From positions 372,001-436,000 of the forward strand of contig JALRME010000030.1 in the NCBI GenBank assembly GCA_026120035.1: a stretch of DNA of 64,000 nucleotides, in the 5' to 3' direction. This document shows, piece after piece, positions 32,094-44,888 of the stretch. This DNA comes from Coleophoma eucalyptorum (Eukaryota > Ascomycota > Leotiomycetes > Helotiales > Dermateaceae). The notes beneath the pieces were generated by a model. It was not told the origin of the DNA. It made no database searches and was given only the letters and a program-made list of their open reading frames with translations. Within the stretch, counting starts at the first letter, position 1, and each line of letters starts with the position of its first letter. Made by a program: the position numbers and the translations under genes.

Positions 32094-33793
32094 ATGAAAG
32101 ACATCACCGAATTACCCAACGACATCTTCCTCTTAGTCGTCACGCAACTCTCACCCCGCGATCTCATCTTAGGTCGCAGAGTGTCAAAGCAATGGCAAGC
32201 AGCATTTACCGAGGCCGAGCTGGCTCGTCATGTACTCCTGCTCAATTATCCACGTGCAAGCGAAATCCGGAATATCAAAAGTGATAGGGATGCTGACTGG
32301 GCGTGCCTTTTTGCGACGATTGCTGCACGGTATCACTTCCTGAAGTCGGGGAGACCGCGGAGCATCGAGAAATTGAGTCTGGCTCAGAGCTTTGTGCGTC
32401 CAGAATGGGCGAGATATCATCCGGTTGCCCTTTGGAAGAGGTAAGTGGATGAGTGCGATGCATGAGAAAGGCTTGATATGTCCAAATCCAAAGCTGATTG
32501 CTTCAGGCATCTGCAATTCGAGGAGAAATCAGCACCTTTCCACTACCCGGATACATTGTGGACGTTTGACGAGGGACTTTTGATCTTTCCTTCATCAAAG
32601 CTACAAAGATACGCTCTGTATGATCTTGCCACGGGAGTTTTTGGCGAGATCAGCTTTCAGCCCGTCGGGAAGATTGTGAGGAGAATGAGACTAAAAGAAA
32701 AGGTCCTGATTGTGGAATGGTGTGAGAAGGATGCCTATCATCAATTGAATGAAAACGAGACTGTTTATAGACACTTTGCTACTGCTTATGATCTTACGCA
32801 AGATGACAATGGAAGTTGGACTACCCATTTTAGGTGAGTGAGAATTCATGCCCTTCAAGTCAAGCTAATAAAATCAGAAATGAGTGGAAAATCCACTTTT
32901 TAGGAATGCCATTAAATTCTAGGGATCGCTTTTATAGCACGCATAGTGCGAAGCATTACGGGTTATATATTTGGCAACCAAATCGAAGCGCATGGGGAGA
33001 AGACGAGCCCATCGAGGCCTTAGCGATTTGGGACATTTCGTCTCCATCATCGTACCGACCATCGGAAGATACGACAGGCAAGGACAAACCTTCCGAAGAT
33101 GTCAAGGGGCCAAGAGTATTGAAACGATTTTCCTTCGCAGATCTCGATTTTTACAAGATTAGACAAAGAGCCAGTCCGACCTTGCGCGAGCTACGGCTTG
33201 ATGAGAATCATATCTATTTTGTCGGGGAAGACCATCGCTGGCTGGTTGGCGAGCAGTCTTCTCCTTCATTACCGAGACTTCACAAAGTGAAGACGGTGGG
33301 AATCCCGTTCGCAGCTGGTCCGCGATGGGAAGATGAATGTGGTGCAGATGGAGACATGAATCTCTCATTCTGTGAACGGGGAATAAATTCCCGACATCCC
33401 CGGCATGCACCATGTTGGAGGCACGAGGTATGCCTCCCCCTCTTCTCCGTCTCCACCTAATATTCACACCCAAAATAGGAATTTCCATACCTCACCATTA
33501 CCGAAGCAGCCGATTTAGCAGCTGGCGTCCGATATACAGCACGCCATTGCTTCATGCTCGAAACTATCTCAATCAACATCCGGCCCAGGATCAATGTCAA
33601 AGGCCCAGGGTACGAGATCTCTCTACAGGATGATCTGTGGCAGCAGTTGTTGGCCAAGGGAAGTATCCACGGCGATGAGCACTGGCTTATTGGCGAGAAC
33701 GTGGATCGTGAGATTGTCATCTTGCACTTTGATCAGCAAATGTCTACTCTGGATCAAGATAGTGAAGACCATGAACTAGGCCTAGAAGCATAG
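32094..33793 (+). CDS. F-box protein
   Basis: Four exons (32094-32440, 32507-32833, 32878-33427, 33479-33793) encode 512 residues. The N-terminus is a canonical F-box: ITELPNDIFLLVVTQLSPRD then LILGRRVSKQWQAAF, which would bind Skp1 in an SCF ubiquitin ligase. The rest is a long substrate-recognition part rich in aromatic and beta-type segments with WxxxEP-like loops but no recognisable WD40 or LRR repeats; fungal F-box proteins often have such unclassified, possibly propeller-like regions. The introns are 66, 44 and 51 bp, all GT-AG. The gene ends close to a very large gene-free region. The target is unknown. Confidence 0.9.
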
Positions 33794-36700
33794 ATAGATA
33801 GTTTAGGCGTCGAGCTAATTCTATCACGTGTTACACATCGAAAACAATTCGTAATACACCGTTCCTCCCGACGCCCCCCATCTTGTATGCCGGCAACATC
33901 ATCACGAGGCCTCATCTGCACCCGTGATGTTTCTCACCCATTTATCACCCATCCTCTTCTTTTGTTGCACATCTCAGAAGGCCGTTCCCGACCGGACCTT
34001 ATTCGCCAGGTCCATGTCTTGTGCTAGATAGCCAATGAAGTAGAAGTGAAGCGAACAATAGGCGACAAGCGAGGACAGATCTATCATATTTCCGCAACAT
34101 CAGACCACTTTGTGAATGGACCTATCAAGCCACTTTCGTTTGTTCTCTCTTGTTCGTTACTTGCCTTCGGTTTTCAACGTCAGAGTCACCTGAGGATCGC
34201 AAAAGTCCGGTAGACAGGTGAATCTCCATCTGAATATCCATCCGAAATCCCGTCCCGTGCTCATCCGTGCCGAGAGTCTCCATATCTCCACGAAAAGACG
34301 AGTCAGGCACAAGCAGCCGCATTGTACGAAACGTACGCAATCCTTCCGTACCAAGACCCCGATAGTCCACGCGAGCGAATTTCGCATGCAAGAAAACCAC
34401 CAACCCCCGAATTCTCAGATATGCTCATCCTGGCCTGCATATTGCAGATCGGGGGTGCAAGTTGCCCTGATCCATAATCTAGCAATGAGTATCGCAATAG
34501 GTAGGCAAAACATGCATAAAACATGCTAAGGTGTAGATCCTTCTCTACCGGCCATTCTCGTACCTTCGATATCGTCCTAACTGTCTCGACGGAGAAGCCA
34601 ACTACCGCAGCCAAGCGACGTACCCAAGTATCCTAAGCTCTGCAGCCAAGTAATCCAACCCTTTTTCTCTTGTCCCCAAGACTTGCCTCCGACAATTAAC
34701 CCCATTTCTTTCCTTTTTTGATTCGGCCCTTTCAATCTCCCGTCGCTTTTCGTGAATGCCGCGGACGGGAGCAAGATAATGGGTAGGCGGTTGGTTTTCT
34801 TGGATTGTGGGGTAATGGGAGGCAATCGACGGGGAGACCCACGAGAATAGGTGGCAGAGGTTCCTGCTTCTTCCGCTCAGATGTGCAACAAAAGTTTTGT
34901 TGATCGGGAACTCTTGCTGAAAACATTACACATGGGCCATCATGTAAGGTGAGAAGAAGGAGTGGAGTGATAAGATGAGATGAGTTGAGGTGTTGTGAGT
35001 GCAGATGTGGTTCGTCGCTTGGAGGAATGTGGAGTGATAAGGGACTGATGTTTCAACGAGAAACCTGTAAATGCAGGTTTAAACTTCAACGTCATTTCAC
35101 AACTATCTTAAAACCTTGCCACGTTGAATTTCTCGATCCAGGGAAATCTTTCGAGATTATACTTAGAGAGCAATCAGATTGATAGACTCAGTAACAGAAT
35201 AATTAAAAGTCATTCGAATTGTCATCAGAAATCAATTGCGACAGAAGATCTGAACACAAAAATGCAGGGCATTTAACACTCATAAGCCAATGTTCGAAGT
35301 ATGATAGCATCATATACTACGAAAATATACAACATCAAACAAACAGCGCCATAGACCAATACTCAATGTGAGTTCAATATTCGACCAGTTATTTGCAACG
35401 CTTGAGTCTAAACCAACGTTAGAAGAGCAACGGTTGAATTGCTGTCAATGAACTTCGGATGCCCACCTCGGCTCCTCTTAGCCAATATTCCAAGATCCCT
35501 TACAAGATTTCATTTCCTAGGTAACTTAGAATGGGTTGGAAATGCTAGTAGGTATGTATTTGCAATAGATAACGCGTATACTTTTAACAGCTTGTCGACG
35601 GGAGGAGAACTTCTGCAAGGGCTGGTCACCATGAACGTATGGGGTAGAAGCATCTAGAACAGCCCGGTAAGGTATATTAAGCACGCAAAGGTTGATGCAA
35701 AGGTGAGGAAGAGGGAAAGTAAATACTGTAAAAGTATATGCACTGCATATAAGGAGATATTGTATAGCAAGATATAAGGTGAGGTATGAAACAAAAGTAG
35801 ACGGAAACCTAATAAGAGATAGATGTGAAGGGGGAAAGGGGTCACAGCTTCAAAAAGCTAATCACCTTAACAGAATGAGACCATTGAGATACAATGCATG
35901 ACAAAGACGATAAGTGAGACGATTTTCAAGCAAAATTCGAAAAAGCAATCACTCAGTTCACTCAGTCTGTCAATTAGAATGTAACTGGCACGGGAGAAAG
36001 TCCATCTAGGGTCATCACGTGCTAGCGCAAAGCAATGGACCTCATTACTTACATTACCTACAGACGAATTGTACGAACATCGATGTTATCAGCATAACTT
36101 CAATGACTCTTGGACAATCTGAAGATCTTCAAGATAGCTCAGACCGATGTCAAAATGCTAATTCCCAAGTGAGGGTGGATATTGTCTCAAGGCATTCCAC
36201 TGCTTTCTCTCAGCGCGTATGCCAACATCAACGCCATCAGGATCAGCTGCTCTTCCAAGATCTTTTCTACGCAAGGGGTAGCTTGGCAGCAGGACAACAA
36301 CCACTGACTAGGTTCATTAGCGTGCTAAGGCTGCATTGATGGAGGGCGAGGTCAAAATGTAACGCTTAAGGTTTACTTCTATTTCGAGAAGAGACGAAAA
36401 CCAGCAGCGGGATTTCAACGACACGACCAAGAACTTAGCGTTGCAACAGAATCTTGATCAGAACCACAAACCTCCACCTCTTCGATGTTTGTCAAGATTT
36501 CCAGACAGGGTGGAATTCAGGACTAGATTTCTACCCACTGAACTGGCTCAGCATGTGATGGCCCCTGAGCAGTTAATAAGACGTTAGAGCGCTTGACGTC
36601 AAAAAGATAAGCATGGATCGCACGAATCATTATGCCTTACAGACATTGTTCTTGATAACCTGGTCGAAACTATTTTCAAAATCCAACCAAATTTCATGCA

Positions 36701-39700
36701 GCATCGTTCGGGTTTACAGTTGCCGTTCAAACACATCTGGTAGCCGCAGTCGGCATTGCTTTCACTTCCGGCAGCCTTGCTTGAGGATAGATGTTGGGTT
36801 TGGCGCCAGAGCTGCTGGCGAAAAATACAAGCTGGAACGATTCGTCGAGCTGTCAAAATTTTGAATGAATCAGAAGTTGGCACTAGCATGTCCTTCCGTC
36901 TTCGTTGTGCCAATTAAGTGGCATCAGGGAACTGCTTAGCAAAATGCCGCGAACCCTCTATTTCTGCTAACGACGCATCTGCAAGCCTTGAAAGTTCTAC
37001 TCAGCAACACACCACTCAGAGGCCATAATCGATGCCTCTTTGCTGGAACGTCTCGAACATCATCTCGATTACAATAGTGTGGCTTATCGTTACACCAATG
37101 CGATAATGGTAATGGCCTTCAAGAATAGCTGAATAGTTCGAACACCACAGGGAATGTCATCGAGATATCAAGGAAACTCACATGTTAATCTGTGGGCGCG
37201 AATGAGTAACGTGTATTGATTACTTTAGTGGCTTATTAACTTACAATATTTCAGATCCAGACATCTTAAACGACTGGGGCCGGCCTTAGCGACGTGGGTA
37301 CAATTTCTGCTTCCACTCAGCGGACGAACCCATCTCCAGTTCCTGTGCTCAATCACCTTTGATGTACTACAAACCTCATCAGAACCAGCTTCAGGCCCAT
37401 TATTTGCTGAGATGGTCCCTCTTGATAGCAATCCTGACATGAGCGTAACGCTGGGTTACTCCCGCAACCAAGGAAGGCGGCCATTTCTGCGGCCAGCTAA
37501 GGATGTAGCACAAGTGCGCCGTTAAGTCAAGTGATTTGTGTTTGGCTGCATGCCGAAGCAGGGCCTTTGATCAGGTCTTGTTCGATCTTGCCCAACGAGA
37601 TTTACTGGGTGCCTTCGAAGGTCAATCATCATTGAAGCTTGAAAGGACTTTTGGGATTCTATGACATCAAAGTTGCTTGGGCAAGCAGTCTTCCTGGCAC
37701 ATTTGCATATTGAGCTCGGTCTAAATGGGGGGTTTTTTGTGTTCCTCATATACTCACGCACCCAGGTTGAGCGGGTGGCAGGAATAAGATAGAGATTGAA
37801 ATATTCGCATGGAACTGTCTTTTCTTCATAGTCTTGTCAACAATCTCTGCAATACCGGTACATCTACTCGAGCCTTGTCGCAATTCCTAAATGAGAGCGC
37901 TTCTGCCTATGCGGCCCGTGGCCAAACAAATTTGGTACAGGTATTGTCTCTTGGCAGCTTCCTTGCCAGTCGCCTGAGGCTCTTTCGTCACCTTCAAACT
38001 CGAAGCCATCACATCTCAGCAAAGAACAGGAGTGCGCTCCCGGGCACTTACTATCCTTCTCCGTTGGTGGCATCATTGCATAGGCACGGCATTTCGCCCA
38101 GCTAAAGAGTGTGCACCCAGGTGCCTTCTCCATTTGATGGCGCGATCACATACCATGTACTACGGCATTAGAGGCCCGAGAAACGATAGGTCATCTCAAA
38201 CATAAGCATCTTTGCTCCAGAACTATGGACGGCAAGGTGACGTGGGCCCACTCATGGCTTAGTTTGCTCAATCTAGCAATCACTCCTCCCATGGTCGTCT
38301 TGTGGCGTTCCGAAGAACATTGTGTTCCGATGTTGGTGGAGGTAGGAGCCAGCGCCATTGGAAGGTTTGCAGAGCCGTGTCAATATCTATCCTCCGGCTC
38401 AACACCTATCAGCGTCTTCGCCGTTGCTTCGGCCAGTTTGAAGGACCACGTGCCGCGCGCTGATATGGTCTCTCTATGGTCATCGTTATTGGGTGCAAGA
38501 CACGAACAGCCATTCACACTGCTCTTGTTGACTCTCTCCTTGACAAGTCCCCCCTCGCTCGCAACCGGGGCGGCGTCTCCCCACGTCCTCAAGCCAACTT
38601 CAGAACCCGCGCGGGAATCTTTTGGAAGTAGAAGCTCAATGGACCGGAATGATTTGACGCTCTTGAGTCAACGTGTCGGTACCGCGCGCTGAATGTATCA
38701 AGCATAAATATTGAAAACAAGATAGCGGCGAGGTGATCAAGTACATAATGAGGAAGCTCGTCAAGACCGAATTTCAGCTATTCAACTTCCTCAGCTGTCA
38801 TAAATTCTCATCTAGCATCCGAGAGCTGCCCACGCCCACGCCCACGCCCACGCCCACGTCCACACCCACGCCCATTACCCGTCGCAAGCTCACCCTGATT
38901 TGAAAGGCTTTTTACTGGCAAAACATCCGCAGCACACCCGACAACCATTCTCTCGGGGTGTAGAGCAACCATCCCAGCACCATTCGCCCTCATCACTGGA
39001 GGAAGGACACCGACTCACAAAGAGCGACGACTATTTCGTGCAGCGGAAGCGCCGTGGTCAAATGGGCTGTCAGGGTCTGTGATCAAATCATCCCTCATTA
39101 CCGCCGTCAACCCCAGCGTCGACGGGGATTGCTAAGAATAGCCGGTTCTCTCGCCCGACTGCAGTCAGTCGCACGCCCAATCACAGCGGAATCTTGCGTT
39201 GTCGCTCGCTCGCCGTCTGCATCTGCAGTCCAAAGGCACGAATCACCTCACATCCGCTACACGGCCGTAGCTCAGCAAAAACAACAGCCAGCCATATGCA
39301 CCGTGCAGCCAGTCACGACGTCCTGTGCTGTCCATTGTCGTTTCGCGCGACCAATAAGTGAGGCCCGAGAGAGGATTGAGTCCTCCACCAACAGCACTTT
39401 ACTTGAGTTGCACCCTCGCTTCGTCCCAAATAATCGTAGCGGCTGGTTGACGACCCTTGCTGCTTTACTGGCAACCCCTCCAAGGCTCAATCAAGGTCTA
39501 GAGGTAACGAACAACCACCACTGACCTCAGCAGCGCATTCAAGAACTTGCTGCTGCACACTGCAGGCCGGTGCAGCCAACATCGCACTCCTCTTCCAAGC
39601 GCCCTCGTCCTCGTCCTCGTCTTCCTTCACATAGCACGGGCTGCTATATCGGTCGTTCCTGTTTCTATTCGACTCAGCAGTTGACTGAAACCCCATCCTG

Positions 39701-39987
39701 GATCCCAGAACCTGTCTACAGGAAACCCGGCCGGCCACTTGGACGCGCTGGACTCCCGGTACTCACCACTCACCAAGCTAATCAGCAGAACACTTTTGTT
39801 TGTTTTTTCCAGCCTCAAGCTACCACATTTAATACTTACTCGCCCATTGTCCGGAGCCACCTTGCTCTTCCTTCCCCTCCACGGATACCCGTCGAAGCAG
39901 TTTGTAGGCTTCTGTTCTTGTCACTCTTTTATCTCACGGGACGCTCGTTACTCATCCACGAGAGACGAGACACGACAAGAGACAAAG
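33794..39987. other. Gene-poor region of 6.2 kb
   Basis: No open frame here has a family signature, convincing splice structure or codon bias. 34.9-36.0 kb is AT-rich; 36-39 kb is of normal composition but broken by stops in all frames. The rightmost 500 bases or so are pyrimidine-rich and look like the promoter and long leader of the small SP/TP-rich protein gene. It may hold non-coding RNA or heavily decayed repeats. Confidence 0.5.
38828..38873. repeat. CCCACG hexanucleotide microsatellite
   Basis: About seven to eight CCCACG units occur with two base changes, in non-coding DNA. Confidence 0.85.
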
Positions 39988-40638
39988 ATGGCTACAACAA
40001 CGACCAAGCCGAAGCTTGCACCGCTCAAGACGCCAATGACATCGACATTCCCCTCCGAGTTGTCTGCCCTCTCCGCTCGCAGTCCTCTCCCAGGCTTTGC
40101 CGATTTTCTCAAGCAAGAAGAAGGTATCAAGACGCCCATCACTCCTCCAGTGGCATATACCGATTTCCTCAAATCCATGGCAAGCCCAGCTCCCACTCCT
40201 GGAGAAAAGTCTGGAGGAACCACGCCAACCTCAGCACCCTCGACCGGTTCTAGTGAACACAGTGAATGCTCGTGTAGCTGTGATACTTACAAGTCGCCAG
40301 TCACTGCTGCACCACCTACTCCATTCCGATATCCAGCTTCAGCGCCATCTACAGCAAGACTCGCTCGCCTTCGAATTCCGCCTTCGCCATCTACTTCTAC
40401 CATCGAGTCGCCATTGAGCGCAAGTGCTACTTCTGCCATTCGTTCGCCGTTCAGTGCAAGGAGTACACGATCACCCTTCGACTGGGACTTCAAGAGTAAG
40501 GGACGGTACTTTGACGTCAAATCTCCAATCTCACCACGGTCAAGCGTACGTCAGGTTAGAGAGATAGTGACACGAACCGTCACGTACACCCCACGCATGA
40601 GTCCAGCACCCAAGGGAAAGAGAAGGAAACTTGAGTAG
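39988..40638 (+). CDS. Small disordered Ser/Thr-Pro-rich protein
   Basis: One exon of 216 residues, starting at an ATG in good context (ACAAAGATGGCT); the frame is open further upstream but the leader there is pyrimidine-rich. The protein is predicted disordered, with many S-P and T-P sites (TPMTS, KTPIT, KSPVT, ESPLS, RSPFS, KSPIS), which are potential CDK or MAP-kinase targets. Two related short motifs, FADFLKQEE and YTDFLKSMA, sit about 20 residues apart and may be docking motifs. A Cys cluster (CSCSC) lies mid-protein. The C-terminus is basic (KGKRRKLE), a probable nuclear signal. No family is recognised. Its isolation between two long gene-free regions suggests a regulated, possibly developmental role, but this is speculation. 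Confidence 0.72.
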   Translation: MATTTTKPKLAPLKTPMTSTFPSELSALSARSPLPGFADFLKQEEGIKTPITPPVAYTDFLKSMASPAPTPGEKSGGTTPTSAPSTGSSEHSECSCSCDTYKSPVTAAPPTPFRYPASAPSTARLARLRIPPSPSTSTIESPLSASATSAIRSPFSARSTRSPFDWDFKSKGRYFDVKSPISPRSSVRQVREIVTRTVTYTPRMSPAPKGKRRKLE

Positions 40639-43600
40639 GACCGCTGGTCATGGCAACAACAATACAAACCCACCCTTTTCTTCATTCCGCTCAAATTTCT
40701 TTCAATCCGACTTACATCAACTATCCTTTACGCCCGTTTCGACTTAAATCATCAAAATTACTCTTCAATACCGAGCCGCCATTTATGACTTCATGCCTTC
40801 AATTCTTGTTGATCACGAAAATAAAGTCTTTCGCAATTCTATTTCTATTCTTCGGTCTTTTATACCTCAAGTCGGGTCTCGTCATGCGGGTTTAAATTCT
40901 CAATCCATTCACCATATACGTCGCGACACCAAGCCAAGCGCTCAGCATCGCCTTCAAACAGAAGCTTCATACGAAATGCTAGACTTTCAAAAGAGGTCTT
41001 CGACATATCCATACTATGTTTTTTATTTCCTTCTCACGGGGGATACTTATCACTCAATCTTGGCAGGAGGAACCATTTATCTTTATTCATCGTTGGAGCG
41101 AGGTCAGAAAGGAAGGAATTGGAGAGGTATGGAGGTTTATTTAACTTTTTTTAGTCAGTAATCTGGCGCATCGGGGCGTTCCTTATAGTACTTTTTGTGG
41201 AGGATATCTATGCTGGTTGGAGGGCGGATTTGAAAGATCCTTTGGCAAGTTCTAGGCGTACTTTCCCGTTCACAGACGGGAGTGAGAGGGAACTTTGGTA
41301 GGATTGCTTGGAATCTTAGTGGCAGAGAGGAGGTCGTAGCACATATGCAGAGCGGGTCAGACGGAGAAATAAATCGTGGAAATCTGATCGATATGAACTC
41401 TGCTTTCTCATTCATCTCCACATTTTGCCATTTGCCTGTTTTTCCATTTCCTAATGGCCTCTACAGGAAACAGGAAATAAACAAAGCCAACGCGTCCCAA
41501 GGCCACTCACCCACAGCAGGGCCAAATTTGAGGCCACCGCGAAAAGGCTTCGCTTTTGAGGACCTCGTTTCTAACTGGTGCAGCAGAGACACAAGATCTG
41601 GATCTGGTTGGATGTTCACTGGGACCACCGGTCACATTCAACACGTCCTACGTTTAAGTCAGGGCAAAGGAAAGAATTGGTAGGCTTAAACGATTTAGGG
41701 TTTGTGGGGTTCAGTAAAGACATGAGAGCACTGCGATAGTTTGTAGATAATCCAGGCTTCAAGCTCAAGTCTCAATTATCTACCTACCTTCCACCTTCCC
41801 ACGTCTAACCTGCCCAACCATCTACTCGCTGCGATGCATTCACCGCGTTGCGGCGCAAATATTGAATAAGCGAGCTACACCAACTCTTTCCTCTCATAGA
41901 ACACTGCTTCCATACCCACCACCAGCACATGGAATCAGAAGGCAGGTTCAATCCTTCAATCACCTTCCTCTACTCTCCTCCATCTTCCTCCTCTCCCTCC
42001 ACCTCTCCCACCCGCTCACCCTCTTTCGCAAAGGCCAGCAAACCCCCGTCAGGCCCTGCCTAAAAACATCGGGCGCTTAACGGCTGTCCCTTGAGCCAAT
42101 CACAGCGCCTCCTCGCTTCCTGCACTTACCCAGAGCCACCTCGCACCCGCATATCACACACCCGCGTCCAAACGAAACCTCCCCCCTCCATTCCATCCGC
42201 GAATCCTTGTCTCTTGCCCCTCTTGCCCCTGTGCCTGTGGGCTTATTTGCTCTGGGCGCTTAACTGAAGCTTGTGACGTACCATTTTCTAATTTTTATTA
42301 ATTCGTTTCGTCGTGCTTCCGCCGACCGTTTTTTTTTTCTTTCCTTTCGGCTAGTCTTGGAGGGGAGGGGGGGGGAGAGTGGTGCGAGGGGTCTTTGGGG
42401 GTCAGGAGCGTATGTAAGCATGGAGGGGGGGAGGGGGGTTCAGAACATGAGGAACTCTAGACCTTAGACCCTGGATCCTGGATCACGGACTTGGTAACTC
42501 CAAAACTCGGATTCGGACGACCGCTGCCGGGAAGCGGAATATGAGCAATAGGAAAGTAAGCTGTTGGTGTTCTTTTCTTCTTTCTTCTTTTCGAGGGCTT
42601 GGATGTCAGCCGGGGAAGATGAATGTCAGCAGTCCGGATTCTGAATCCTGGACCCTGGCTTCTGGATTACATCAAACCCTCAAGCGAAAAAAATAAGGGA
42701 AGTGGGAAGGAGGAAGTCGGAAGTGGCAAAAGAACGTTGAGGAGTTGGATGTGTGTTCTGATGCTAGCTTTTTAGATACCAGATATCGGATCTCGAATCT
42801 GCAATGTTGGAGAACGGAAAACAGGGAACGGGAAGTGGATGGTTGGGGTTTTAGACACTGCTACTGGATCCCAGATTTTCAGACGGTCTTAAAATTTAGT
42901 ACTAGAAAGTGCAAAGGTAAGAGTGGAGCTGCAATGTTTGGTATTTTTGTTTGATAGCTGATTGCAAGGCACGAGTCAACAAAGGCTCCATCCTAGAGTC
43001 TGAACCCCGGGTTTCGAAGAGTCAATGCTACTGGACGGCTATGCACATGACATTTGTAATCTGAGTGGGTTGTGCTCGACGATCTTACTTTCTAGGGTTT
43101 AGAAAAAACAAATAACCTTGTTATCGTGACGTCTTCAACAAGCTTAGATATCGCCATTTCTGTCTATGGCCTCATTGGGGCAGAACTTTCGACATCCAGC
43201 AATGCTTGATCAAAGTCCTTCAAACGCCGAGGAGGGATCCTGCAGAATGGTCAGGTGAGATAGGAATTGCAGAATCAGAATCAGCAAAATTTAATACATG
43301 TACTCGTACCGCTCAAAAAAAAAAAAGACTTGTCCAAAGCAAGAGATCTTCAACACCAAATAGAAAGCTTGGTGCTTGAGCTTGACTGCTAGCAATGTCT
43401 GGACTTGTTAATGAACATACGCAATTCATTCAGTAAGTGTATCTCGAGGTTTCACTTTTGCGCAAGCTATCTACTTCAAAATCTTGAGAGTGTCTGGACA
43501 TGTGAAATAGAAGTTGATCTGAAGTTTAAATTTTGAATACTGGAAATGAGAAAGTAACGCTAGGTTTGGTGGTTTGCTTGTATCAAGCAATTGAGACCGG

Positions 43601-44115
43601 TGCGTAGGTCGCCAGGCTTGTCTGACCGCTAAGACTTTTTGGGTAAAAATAACAAGGCAGACGTTTCCTAGATTCTGTTGAAGGCCTTCAATTTTTTGAC
43701 TCGTCGTTGTTCTGGTCATCACTCTGCTACTTTCGCTGTAAGTTCGTCATTAAAATACGATAATTATTACTGAATTATGTGGTTGTAAGGCCTTAAGCTC
43801 CCAAGATACCTTTCAACGTTTCATACAGAGGACATACCCTTCCATAATGGAAACTGATCTCATAGAGTCGGTGTTCCCAAAGTTTTACATCTTACAACCC
43901 TTCCAGCGACGGAGTTTTTACCAGCTGACAATTGTTCGAGATTCCGATGACTCCTTCCGGTATCTAGATCACTGTAGTTCCGTATCCCATTCTGTCGAGC
44001 TGCCTCGTCCCTCGCGTGCTGTGGCATATTTCTACATGGCGACGAAACCTAGCTTTTCGTGAATCTGCCAATCTCTCTTGGGGCGTGTTCTCATCGGGCT
44101 CCATCTCTAAAGCCT
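40639..44115. other. Gene-poor region of 3.5 kb
   Basis: No supportable gene. It includes pyrimidine-rich stretches (41.9-42.2 kb), G-rich runs (42361-42440), recurring CTGGATCC-like words (42460-43010) and a 12-A run (43315-43326). Confidence 0.45.
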
Positions 44116-44515
44116 TCAAGGTTTCTTCTTCGTAAGCTCCTCCAGTTTCTGCTCCAGTCCCGCAATTTCCGCTGCATGTTGTTAGCCCACCAAGCTCGTG
44201 CAATCGGCTCAGCAAGCATGGATACGTACCATTCTTCTCTCTTTTAATCTCGTCCTTCTCCAACTTTACCCAGCTCCAGTAAAACGCCTGATACACAAAT
44301 GTAGCCATCAAAACGACTTTAGCGACTGGGCGTGTAAATTCTTTGTAGAATTGCCTCTGTTGCTGATGATTAGCTTGGGCTTGGCCATGGGAAGATATTC
44401 AGGGATGAGGTACAGTTGGGTTTTCCGCAGCAGCCGATTGAGTAGTGTTGAAGCGTCGCTGAATAGCATGGATATTAGGGCGCATCCGCCTCGAAGCGAT
44501 CGTGACCGGATTCAT
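44116..44515 (-). CDS. Small mitochondrial membrane protein with C-terminal coiled coil (INA17/DUF5321-like)
   Basis: Three exons (44515-44414, 44356-44230, 44171-44116) encode 94 residues. The N-terminus (MNPVTIASRRMRPNIHAIQR, then RFNTTQS) is an Arg/Ser-rich, acid-free mitochondrial presequence with an R-F-N-T-T processing-like site. Then come RQFYKEFTRPVAKVVLM, a single hydrophobic segment (LMATFVYQAFYWSWV), and a charged helix KLEKDEIKREKN...EIAGLEQKLEELTKKK with heptad spacing. This is the pattern of fungal inner-membrane assembly or supercomplex accessory proteins; it recalls Ina17/DUF5321-type proteins, but I cannot assign the family firmly. An upstream in-frame ATG (44596) would hide the presequence and is less likely. 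The gene is head to head with RAMP4, 373 bp away. Confidence 0.75.
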
Positions 44516-44888
44516 TATGTACAGCGCGGCAGTGGGTTGGAAGAAGAGCGATGAAGGAAGGATGTTGAAAAATGATCGGATGAAAGCGAGCTCCATCAGA
44601 TCATCGATTCTGGGGTCGGCACGAGGAGAGTAGTAGAGCTAGGGCGCTGATAATCCGGGTATGCGGCCGCTGCCACCGATGCCGGCTGAATGAATGGGCT
44701 TCCTGATTGAATTAATTAAGTACCGAGATGGATAGAGACCACATTTCCTAACGAGGCGCCCAGGAACACACCATCTACACCATTCTCGCAGCTCCTGACT
44801 TCGTTTCTGTTCTTGTCACTCTCTCCAATTCTTCTCCCATTCTACTTGTCATTCCTTCGGTCTTCGTATCCTTACTCCCACTTTCACA
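44516..44888. promoter_or_regulatory. Bidirectional promoter, small mitochondrial protein and RAMP4
   Basis: A 373-bp spacer with a pyrimidine-rich tract (CTTCTCCCATTC type) just before the RAMP4 start. Confidence 0.55.

Noticed and set aside
36019..36913. Open frames on both strands in the gene-poor region, considered as transposon remnants
   Set aside because: No transposase, reverse-transcriptase or terminal-repeat signature could be recognised.
38225..38692. A 155-codon open frame on the plus strand
   Set aside because: No domain, low-complexity Leu/Ser composition and no homology signal; similar frames overlap on the other strand.
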